Of a stretch of DNA of 64,000 bases, positions 1-9,686 are shown one piece after another (position 1 is the first letter of the stretch; each line of letters starts with the position of its first letter). Location: assembly GCA_932294295.1 (NCBI GenBank), contig OW028574.1, forward strand, positions 54,518,797 to 54,582,796, in the 5' to 3' direction. This stretch comes from Alitta virens. Lineage: Eukaryota; Annelida; Polychaeta; Phyllodocida; Nereididae. Made by a program: the position numbers and the translations under genes. The notes below the pieces were generated by a model. It made no database searches. It was not told the DNA's origin and saw only the letters and a list, made by a program, of their open reading frames with translations.

Positions 1-53
1 AAGTCAGGTAAAACATTTTCTCTGTATTACTTTTTATCAGCATCAACCTCACC

Positions 54-266
54 TTCAGGAATAGATGGATTTTCACAGTCTGTACTTTTTTGCCTTCATC
101 CCAAAGGTCATTAGTGCCAATGACAAACTGGTACATCTTGGGATCGTCCATGCATTCCTTTGTGTACTCTGGAAGACACCCAGGCAGCAAATATTGTTGT
201 AATACATACACAGGGTACTTAGCATTCATGAAAATGTGATCCCTCATGTTTTCCTTCTTTTGTTTT
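54..266 (-). CDS. Tentative exon of an unrecognised gene (partial)
   Basis: On the minus strand a stop-free frame runs from about base 430 to the window edge. Within it, an AG at 267-268 could be an acceptor. The frame then encodes about 70 residues, including the stretches MRDHIFMNAKYPVYVLQQY and MYQFVIGTNDLWDEGKK, and reaches a strong donor (AAG before GTGAGG) at base 54. The composition is protein-like (acidic and basic residues mixed with aromatics) and the splice donor is good, but I do not recognise a family. It may belong to the same gene as the candidate exon at 786-1008, although the phases I chose do not join directly, so another exon or other splice sites would be needed. A chance open frame is the main alternative. 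Confidence 0.33.
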
Positions 267-785
267 CTGCAATAACTCCAAAATTTCTCTTGAAATATAC
301 AGTGTATCACTAGTTTAGCGATTATGTCAAGGCTTACCCACCATCGCCTCATACGATATTTGGACATACATGAGAACTTCAGAAGCTTAATGATATGCAA
401 AACATGTAAATTAGTTCTCAGTTTGGTGCATTCTTATAGATTCCTAGATTTTTTCCCTCATTTCTTTAAATTCCCAGAATTTTCCCACACAAAGGGTTAA
501 CCCCGGTTTTCAGAACACTGTGTTATGACAAATGTTCTTTGTATTTGCTAGATTAGCCGGTATATAATATATACTATATATAACATTACAGTCAGTGTAC
601 AAGCGTATGGCATTATACAAGCGTAAGGCATTAAATGTCTTACAGGGAAATTACAGACCAACTGACTGTGAGTATATTCTATTCTTACAAAATGAAAGCA
701 GGTCAAATGACATAGTTAAAATAAATGATGTATGATTCATGCATCCATTTTTGACAGACAAAGGGTTCTCTGTCATTGCATTCAC

Positions 786-1008
786 TTCTCTGTCATGAGA
801 GGTGAGCTGGTGGATTGTTTTGATACTGTTGTAATCCAGCATGTAGATGGCGGGTATTTGGAAGATTTTGGAATTTCGCCGATTTTTACATCCTTTGGCC
901 TTGAATGCAGCCTTACTGTAGTGCCCCTGGTGGTGAATGTAAGAACTGGGCCTACTGAACAGAAACTCGGATGTTATAGAGGCTGGCTGTTCTGAGCTGT
1001 TGTAGTGT
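786..1008 (-). CDS. Tentative exon of an unrecognised gene (partial)
   Basis: The minus strand is open from an AG acceptor-like site at 1009-1010 for about 120 codons, to a stop at 651. The first 74 codons look most protein-like, with stretches such as FSRPSSYIHHQGHYSKAAFK and IYMLDYNSIKTIHQLTSHD. A weak donor (GAA before GTGAAT) lies at 786. After it the frame becomes intron-like. The plus strand is also open in the complementary codon phase (732-995) and has its own donor-like GTGAGC near 801, so orientation is not certain. I favour minus because the composition is more typical and because another open frame with a good donor follows on that strand at 266-54. No family was recognised. Confidence 0.33.
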
Positions 1009-2989
1009 CTAGGAAGTCAAGAACTGGGCTAACTTTTGGGTAAATAATACTACTGAAGTTGTGAGATCAGTAATTTAGGCCTGTGACTCAGGCGGCAGAA
1101 ATGACGTGAAACACCCCAAATTGGATCTCCTTTTTGCACTTACCAGCCCTTTCTATTAAAATGACAGAACAAATGAATTACAACTGGAGAAAATGACCAT
1201 GTGATTTGTATAAACAAGATATGCCACAAGGTGTGCCAAGGATACATTTTAATTCAGTGCAATTTGATGTAATTTAATGACAAGACTGAATCCATCTGGT
1301 AATTGCTTTTAGCTATGAAAGTGCATTAAACTGGGAGTTTTGCACACATTTCATTGAAAACTAATGTCAATAGTCTAAGTCCTCAAATGTTTGGTTTCTC
1401 TGTCATGAGGTATAGTTTCTGGGTAAGATTTCTTAAACCACCAGGACTTCCCACCAACCACTAGGTCCCGGGTTCAGTTCCCAGTCAAGCCAAAGTTGGA
1501 TGGCTGTTTCATACATCATCTCATTGCCATGGTACCTACATGTCCTAAGTAGCCCATCAGGGGTAGGACGTACAGCCCTTATCCACAACCACTACCACTC
1601 TTAAAACTACCATATTACATTGAACCAACGATAAAGCATTTCAGCTTCATGCTTCAAACTGTGAAAACAGACAAGATGTAACAAAATACGGGAATGGACC
1701 AGATAAGACCCGTAACTTACGAAGCATCAATACAGTGTGCAGCAGTCAAAGCTCAACGAGGCTCTATAAGAACAGCAGAACAGCAGGTAGTAATGCAAAG
1801 ATGCCATCCAAGGCCAGTGGTGGGAACTGCTTTTGAACTGGAAGCTGCTGACAGGTCCATCACCACACTTTGGATTTCCTTAAGAATAAAAGTTTTGAAC
1901 ATTACCTTAAAAAACCTGGAGCAGCACAAAATGGACAGGAATGTTGGTTTCAATGTCACTATGATTTACAAGAAAAAAACAACAACAACAACAAATAAAT
2001 AATTAAAATATGTGGACATTGATCTTCAATGCTGCAATGATTTTTTTTTAAATATTTCTCTAAAAGGCCTTCAAAATTTCAAAGCTTCAGATTTTGTGCA
2101 TTCCTGTGATCGATTTAAAGAAACTTAGTTTTGTTTCCTGGTCAAATGTCTCAATGCAGTACATTAGAATGAGATAGGACGTACGGTGATGATTTATGAA
2201 GACTCTGAGAGGTTCTTATAGCAATTATAAATATGTATTAATTACCACGTTTTGCTCTAAAGATATGACTTGCTCCTGAGGTTTTTCCAAATAAAACAAT
2301 ACCTGCCCAAACCCCGCAAGATTTTCTTTAAAGAAAGGACATTAGCATAAGAGAATTTTCAAATGATGTGAAATGTTCTCCTTCAGTGACTACAATTTAA
2401 GTAGCTATCTCCTTTCATTGGTCAATTTTGTTCTGATTGTGTAGCATTATACAATATACAAATCAGCTGCCAATATACACAGCTAATATATCAACCTGGG
2501 AAAAATATAATTCATAAACTTATATGCAGTTACTAATAGGCTTTTACTTACTTTGGACGATGATTCTAAGTTGTAATGTTCAAGTTAAAAATAAAATAAA
2601 AAATCTACTTACATTTTCATTGTGGCACTGTTGTTATTATGACAGAGTTTTGATACACTGTATGAGTCGTTCATATATACCTGTTAATTTGTATGAGAAT
2701 TCAGAAGAAAAAAATTGACTTTTCAATTTTCAATGGGGGTCATCTGGAAACTAGCAATAATTAGAGAGGAGCAGCTATTCCAAATCCTAATTTGGTCATC
2801 CTAAAAAAAGGGGATAAGCATTGGTGGAATTTTGGCTAGTGAAGGAACGAATGCATGAATGACATACCATTTTCTTTGACCCAATGAACTTTATTCAGTC
2901 AATTTGTCCAGTGGCTAAGACCCCACCTAGCTCTCCTGAAGGTTCTCGTTAGATTTCCAAGCAACAATCACATCCCGAAGACTCTTTGC
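1009..2989. other. Noncoding DNA with a possible tRNA-like SINE head
   Basis: I see no gene in this AT-rich stretch. At about 1465-1490 the bases GGTCCCGGGTTCAGTTCCC resemble the T-arm and box B of a tRNA-derived SINE, in the same position relative to GGTCCC as in the SINE at 27.9 kb. The body that follows is different, so this would be another family or a decayed copy. The short open frames here (for example around 1.7-2.0 kb on both strands) end in low-complexity sequence and look accidental. Confidence 0.35.
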
Positions 2990-2993
2990 TTAA

Positions 2994-3486
2994 AGCCCCA
3001 GTCACACTAATAAGCTGTTTTAGCCGTGGTGAACCCATAGAGTGACGTAACGGTTATGTAACAGCTTTTTTCGCCGGGTTGGCGACGGATTCTGGCGGCA
3101 AAAAGGGGCGGGGCATCATCCGACGGGTTCTACAGGTTACCCGCCGGGTTCTACGGGTTACCCGCCGGGTTCTACGGGTCACCCGCCGGCTTCTACGGGT
3201 CATCCGCCACCTTCTACGGGTCACCCGCCGGCTTCCACGGGTATTTTTGATTTTTTGGACACCCGGGAGATTTCCACGGTTGTGCCATGCAAGCGTGGCA
3301 CAACCGGCTACCGGGCCCGAAACTCCTGGCTTGGCCACGGGTCCACGGGTGCTTGGTGGGTATCGCCGGGTATCCACCATGGGTAGCCGTTTTGTAACCG
3401 CCGGGTTGGAGCCGGGTAGCGTGTTGCGTAACAATTGCGTAATACTACGGGTTCACTACGGCAAAACCGGCTAGTGTGACTGGGGC
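2994..3486. mobile_element. Complete MITE with TTAA target duplications
   Basis: The 493-bp unit starts with AGCCCCAGTCACACTA and ends with TAGTGTGACTGGGGC, its inverted complement. The similarity extends inward through GCCGTRGTGAACCC on both sides. Both ends abut TTAA (2990-2993 and 3487-3490), the target duplication typical of piggyBac-type elements, although chance in AT-rich DNA cannot be excluded. It encodes no transposase. The interior is strikingly GC-rich and CpG-rich against AT-rich flanks. It holds six copies of a 21-bp unit and a hairpin near 3278-3303 with arms GTTGTGCCA and TGGCACAAC. It is a non-autonomous, internally rearranged DNA transposon. Confidence 0.8.
3120..3245. repeat. 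21-bp tandem repeat, six copies, inside the MITE
   Basis: Six consecutive 21-bp units share the core CCGCCGGGTTCTACGGGT. They start at 3120, 3141, 3162, 3183, 3204 and 3225, with a few substitutions each. Because 21 is divisible by three, the array stays open in several frames and gives rise to arginine-rich spurious reading frames on both strands. Confidence 0.9.
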
Positions 3487-4637
3487 TTAAGACGTTAAAT
3501 TGGTGGTGCGCCGGTTCCTTGTATTTGGTTTCTAAGCTGGGGCATGTAAAAGCCCCCTAGTCTACTTTATCCATGAATCGTTTCATTAATTGAAAATAAT
3601 ATTTTTCAGTGATTCGTGAACAAACCAGTCATCCATGATATCACAACAAAACACAACAATGCATGAATAAAGCTCTGTTCCACTTCTTTAAATGCTATAA
3701 TTGACTCTATTATGTACTTGTTTTGAATATTGATTTGGTATGACCACAGGCATTTGCCATCATGACAGCACAAGCAAGTTAGCATACAATAAGACCAAGG
3801 CTACTGACTTTGTCAAGAACAGCTTTTACTCCTTCTGCGCAACTGCCTTCAATGATGGGGCCAGTTTCAGTCAATAACATTATATTACACTTCAAAAAAT
3901 GGCAATATTATACAAAAAAATAAAATTCCTTCTTATTTTATGTGATAACTTTATTTATTTATGGGTATTTACAACTTATTTTTGGGGAATTCCTTTCCTG
4001 TACGCTGGGAATGTTCAATTCTCATCTCTAATGGCAGGTTATTTGCATATGTCGCCATCTACACGCATGATGGTGCTTCCTGATTGACCAATATCTCTCA
4101 AGCACTGTGTTGTCATCTTTCAGCCAATTGAGTTACCTAACTGGGCAATCTTTGTTTAAGACTTGAGTCTACTCAATGCATGTTTAAAGTGTTAGACATT
4201 CAATCTCATAAGCCAGCCTATAGGGTATTAGGCAAATTTGTTTGTATTTAAGTCTAACTGGTAAACTAGCAAAAAGATTGCCATCAAGCTCAGGACATTT
4301 CCTAATATATTCAGCTACATTCTGATTGGCTGTTGCAAATGACATAGCTGCCTCCTGAGATGAGAAGCCATTTAAGGCAGCCAGGAGCCTTGGTATTAGT
4401 TAAAGTATAAGAGCTGTCATCACTGCCCAATGACATATATATTGGCAAACGCCTGTGGTGTGACCTTGGATAAATAGTTATCCAGGATATGACTAACTGT
4501 ATTATCCAAACTGAATGTTTCAAAACCATTGACAAATTGTGTAATTTTCACACCTGGTGTTTCTTCATAAGCTTCATCTCTCACCTGAGTGTCTTTTGCA
4601 GTGGTCATTAAACTGGCATTGTTTTGTACTCAGTGTT

Positions 4638-4638
<1 letters not shown>

Positions 4639-4670
<32 letters not shown>

Positions 4671-4688
4671 ACCTATCTATCTATCTAC

Positions 4689-4728
<40 letters not shown>

Positions 4729-4756
4729 ATATCTATCTATCTATCTATATATCTAC

Positions 4757-4792
<36 letters not shown>

Positions 4793-4872
4793 TTATCTAT
4801 CAATCTATCTATCTATATATGTCTATATATCTATCTGTCTCTCTGTCTCCTTGTCTCTCTGTCTCTCTGTAT
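4639..4872. repeat. TCTA microsatellite grading into TCTG/CTC
   Basis: A long run of TCTA tetramers with scattered TATA, ACCTA and TTTA variants, followed by about 40 bases of TCTG and TCTC. Its open frames encode only Tyr-Leu-Ser-Ile repeats and are not genes. Confidence 0.95.
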
Positions 4873-5121
4873 CCGTTATCCTGGATAATAAGCTCTCACG
4901 ACGTTACAATTTACACCCCATGCAGGGCTGTTCAACCATGGGGCTCTCCATACCCTTTGGAAGTATATATAGTTGCTCGAATAAACGCCCACCTCGAATA
5001 GAAGCCCTTGGTAACTGCCTTTATTGAAATACTGAAGGACCGTAATCTAACAATTTGAGGTCTTTGAAGTGTCCTATAAACTTTGTCATGAAAAGGTTAG
5101 GTCTTTCCATTTTCCCTATGT

Positions 5122-5372
5122 AATAATAATGGATCTCTCCAGGTTGCCTCCCGCTAGCGATAAAATATACTTATCTTTGTGAGGTCTCCTTGCGAAACAA
5201 ATGTTTATAAATGAAAATATGAAAATAAATTGTAAATATTTTTTGGCAAAATAAAAAGAATCTGAATCTGAATCTTGAGTGTAACATCAATCTTCCAAAA
5301 CTTAATCTCACCCTTAATTAATCTCGCACTTGAAGAGCGTATCTTTTTAATTGTCTAATGTAGCATTACTTT
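5122..5372. repeat. Duplicated segment, copy 1 (LINE-tail-like)
   Basis: This segment begins AATAATAATGGATCTCTCC and is repeated at 5743-6022 in the same orientation. The first half reads like a retroposon 3' end: an AT-rich stretch, AATAAA-like signals and a short tail of three AATCTG units. The second half (CTTAATCTCACCCTTAATTA, then GAGCGTATCTTTTTAATTG) is shared as well, so the duplication is larger than the tail alone. Confidence 0.75.
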
Positions 5373-5742
5373 TGCGTTTGAATATTGTATACATATATAT
5401 ATAATTTTTATTGACTGAAGATGTCAGAAAAGACATAAATGTCACAAAACAGAGTATTAAGTATAGATTTATCAAAGCCCTTAATAATATGTCCATGACT
5501 TACAGAGAAAAATTAGAAATAGTTTAGATGGAATTAAGAAAAATAGCACTGTAGCATCTTATTCCGCAGACTGCAGTATTAAAAATTGCTATATTTGTTT
5601 AAATGTTCATCCTACTGCTACTTCATAATATTCTTCATGATATTTTTTAACAATATATTCTTTAACTTGAGATGAGTAACGTAGATAAAACTACTACTGA
5701 TGCGAGTAATTTCCATATTGTGTTTGATTTAATGTTCACTAT

Positions 5743-6022
5743 GAAATAATAATGGATCTCTCCAGGTTGCCTCATGCTAGCGATAAATATATTTATCTTT
5801 GTGAGGTCTCCTTGCGAAACAAATGTTTATAAATGAATATGAAAATAACTTGTTAATTTGTATTGGCAAAATAAAAAGAATTTTGAGTAAAAATGGCACA
5901 CAAGTTCACCTTTGGAGTTAATGTGTAATAACACCAATCTTCCGAAACTTAATCTCACCCTTAATTAATCTCACACCTAAAGAGCGTATCTTTTTAATTG
6001 TCTAATGTAGGCTTACTTTTCT
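5743..6022. repeat. Duplicated segment, copy 2
   Basis: Same order and orientation as 5122-5372, with substitutions and small indels throughout. It lacks the AATCTG tail and has about 50 extra bases between the two conserved halves. The roughly 370 bp between the copies show no obvious similarity. The divergence suggests an old local duplication. Confidence 0.75.
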
Positions 6023-6927
6023 TGCTTTTGAATGGAAATGACTAAATATTGTAAACAAAGCCTGCTTGATTTCCATAAGGTTAATAGCCTAAATAAAACG
6101 TGTAATTGAATGACATGTGGTCTAAAATATAATTTTGTTACTGGATATAAAGGCTCCACAACCAGTGAAATTCTTAACTTTTCTAGTTATGTCGCATAAA
6201 AAAACTATTTAACTGTTTCTGTACTTGATAGTTGGATGAAATAAGACTGTAGAGTTACTATACAATTTTCATGGGCTATGACAATATCACACCATGTCCA
6301 ATAGGCGGCGCAATTATCTCTGGAATAGTAGCGACACCTTGTGAATATGCAACATGTCATGAATCACAGCTTTGCACAGCAGCTCTGCACAGCAGGGTGT
6401 CTAATACTGGCTGTCCAATACTTGGCCACATGGGACTCCCCCTCCCCCAACCTCTTTCTCCAGCCAATATTGATATGAGGGGAGGGGGGTATTAGGATGA
6501 CATGACTTAGGCACCCTATGAATTTTGACAGGGTATAATGGCCATTTCCATGAGCTGGGGCTTCGATGTGTGTGCACCCTGCACAGCATAACGCATCATC
6601 AATATGAATCAGACTTATATTTTCCTTAACATTGTAGTAAATGATTTTATTTGGTAGACCTATCAGATTTTCCCCATTAATTTTCCGTAAGCCTGCATAA
6701 TTATGCAGCATCAAAATTATTTCAGCTGTGCTTAATCTGTCAAACTAGAGAAGGTTTAAAAAGCTTCCCTTGTAATAAATAGTTCTGCCTCATAAATTAT
6801 CAAGTTGTTATTTTTAAGGTATTCTTGTAGAATTTTGTAAACGTTTCCCACATTTCCTTAAATATTTACTTGTACTGACTGATAGTGAAAGTGGTAAATC
6901 ATTTGTGGGTTACAGTGTAATTCCATT
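6023..6927. other. Noncoding DNA, nothing recognised
   Basis: AT-rich sequence without a convincing gene. Open frames at 6271-6495 (plus) and 6364-6714 (minus) overlap each other and show no motif I know. Confidence 0.5.
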
Positions 6928-6941
6928 GTTGCCATGGAAAC
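6928..6941. promoter_or_regulatory. RFX X-box-like palindrome
   Basis: GTTGCCATGGAAAC matches the imperfect palindrome bound by RFX factors (GTTGCC, spacer, then RGNAAC). Related sequences occur at 8006-8285. There is no gene close enough to assign a target. Confidence 0.3.
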
Positions 6942-8005
6942 AGTTTTAGTTGTGAAACCCCGGGATGCCATCCATTTCACATTGCTGATGCTCAACTTAT
7001 CCTTGCATATAATTAACTTTTTGGCTCCCCGGTGTTTCACCAATATTAAATGGTGATTCATTCTAAAACGGATTGAATGTTTTAACCAATTTTCTAATCA
7101 ATATGCAACTAATATTAACATTGCTCATTTAACTATGTTAAAAGCATGGTATCCGTGTATTAATAACATATCAATCACGGAACTGGTCGCCTCATAATTC
7201 TAATTTTACAAAGTAAATCTGTTTATAGATCTCTGTATGAAATAAAAGCTGTTCAAACTTTAGTTTAGTCAGTGATTTAATATGCAATAATACGGCCAAT
7301 GATGTCCCATCCTTGGGATGTAAATGTCTTTGCAATAGATGTTAGAATGTGTACCATCTTAAACAAATATACAGTGTGTATTTTATTTTGAGAAATTGAT
7401 CCTTAACCTAAAAAATTTATAGCTATTAATACGGTTTGCGCACATAGTTTCCCATGTTTCCGTGTATATTATACACATTTATTTCGAAACATTTGTATTT
7501 TTTGTCATACACCAATAGACCTTCCCATTTGGATGGCTAAACACCCTTGGAAACGTAACCTAGGTCAACTGTGTAAGTCATCATGAAGCCCTTCCTGGTT
7601 GTACAATGATTCGATTTTCTGTGTAAATAGCATTCACTCTTGAGTTGTTGCAAATTGTTTGATAACATGTACACTCAGTTGTCTTGTAAATTCTTAATTT
7701 TTCGATACATGCAGTGTTGTTGCCACTATGTATTTTTTTTAAATTATGAATGGTGACCTGTAAGCCCAAGCTGGGCAAGGTGACATTCAATGATGTATAT
7801 ATTTATTTTGTGATGTTGAATGTCACACGTCATTTTAATAAAAAATTTATTGACGTGACTTGTAATAAGTATACACTGTAATCCCTTATAAATTGACAGA
7901 AAATGTCAGCAGAAAAAGTGACCTCTGATAATGCAAATAAGATTCAAACAAGCCCTGTGTTGGTGTCATCATACTTCTCATGAAATGCACCACACATTCT
8001 ATTCT

Positions 8006-8285
8006 GTTGCTATGGTAACTAAAAGCAGACCCCACATATGTGCACAAGAAATTCCACTGTTTCAATCATGGACGTTCATGGTTTCAATGGTGACAGGTTA
8101 CATGTCTGCCAAAATTTAAGGGTAAAAATTTCAATGTTACGCTTTCTGACAAAAATTTGGTTTCCATGGTGACCAAATGCCTTACTCAGAAGAAATCATA
8201 CAACATATCGAATATGTGAAAACAGCCAATTAGTTTCACAAAAGTAAGTACCCTTTTTACACCCATCCTTGGTTGCCATGGAAAC
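8006..8285. repeat. Cluster of four RFX-like palindromes
   Basis: GTTGCTATGGTAAC (8006-8019), GTTTCAATGGTGAC (8081-8094), GTTTCCATGGTGAC (8160-8173) and GTTGCCATGGAAAC (8272-8285) follow each other at intervals of 75, 79 and 112 bases. They may be regulatory X-boxes or the conserved core of a decayed tandem repeat. The sequence between them is too diverged to align by eye. Confidence 0.4.
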
Positions 8286-8663
8286 GCAAAAATCAGGTGC
8301 CTTCATAGGTTTTTATTAATTTTTTTTTTGCCTGACTTTGTTCTACTTATGCACCAAATTTTATGGGTGTAAATGATTTTGCAGTACCCATTGATATATT
8401 GCCACGAATCCTCCCCACTAATTAGGACCATAATACAGCAAAGAAGAATATTTTAACACAGTAAAAATTATTACATTTATTGAGTATCATGTTCACCAGT
8501 AAATTGACACGCTCTTCGAATTTATCTTGCGATTCACCACAGACGTTTAAATAACCTTTTTATTACCTAGATTAAAAAATAAGCTGATACAAAGTCAGTT
8601 GGTAAGCATTAGGACAACGTTGAGCAAGGGAGGGGTCTCTTATTCACATCCAACATATGCAAA

Positions 8664-8696
8664 CAGCCAACATACAGCCAACATACAGCCAACATA
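8664..8696. repeat. 11-bp tandem repeat, three copies
   Basis: Three perfect copies of CAGCCAACATA. Confidence 0.9.
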
Positions 8697-9686
8697 CTGC
8701 AATGCTGATAATGGATGATATATGAGTACAGCATTAACCTGAGATCTGCACATTAAATGTCATAAATTACCTGGATATATGACATTGACTTTGACCTTCA
8801 TACAAAGCTCAAAGTCACGTCTTCTTGTATTTTGATTACAATATTAATATATTCACATGTAATTAATTTATACAATATCTCAAAATGGCTAAATACTCCA
8901 CTATAATGTCACATGTACATGGTACACATTAAATCACATGTTATGATACCCCAGTTATTTTGATTCTAACTCGTTATGACTTTGTAGAATATTTAAAAAA
9001 AACTGTACACATTTTTTTTATATAATTATAACAATGTAAAAATGATGGATGCCATGTACATTTAAATATCAGCAGCATTAAGTAGTCAATGTACAAATGT
9101 TCAACGGAAGCAATATATTAGAAAATAATGTTCACATAATGTTCATATAATGTTCATGAGGTTTGTATTTACCATTCCAGTGTTAAAAATGCTGACTGAA
9201 GTTGCTCAAGAATTTGGGCACCCTGTATTCTATAGCTTTTGTTTAATGGATAGCAGAAAGCCTGGCTTCTGATTGGCTAAGCCTTGCAATATTACACTAT
9301 AATGCAGGTCTGTATTTCACTGTATATTGGTCGGATAAAAAGTTGTGTAATATCATATTAGTACATGGCCATATGCACAGTGCCTTGTTGAATATAAGTT
9401 TTTATGGGATGCAGGGTTAATATATATTGTCAATACCATTGGATAAGTTTGATTAGTAAGGGTTAAGAGCACCTTAAATATTATTAACTGACATTGACAT
9501 TTTTGATCAAATTGTAATTCAGTGGCAATCAATGTTGATCACTGGCAATAGATAACAGTCAGGGGACGCCATTTTGAAACTTGTATGACTTCAGTGCTCC
9601 GTGTTGTCAGTGCAATTAAAATCCTGTGCAAGAGTGGAAGCCCAGTAGTAGTAACGTTGACTGGTATGGCAATGGTTATCCTCTTG
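8697..9686. other. Region downstream of the GPCR gene
   Basis: AT-rich sequence lying 3' of the minus-strand GPCR and presumably including its 3' UTR. I found no clear minus-strand AATAAA close to the stop codon and no other feature. Confidence 0.4.

Noticed and set aside
3054..3474. Overlapping 126- and 131-codon frames on both strands, Arg-rich repeats
   Set aside because: Both are by-products of the 21-bp tandem array inside a MITE and contain no family motif.
4557..5027. 156-codon Tyr-Leu-Ser-Ile repeat frame; similar ones at 19.3-19.66 and 53.7 kb
   Set aside because: Pure translation of TCTA microsatellites.
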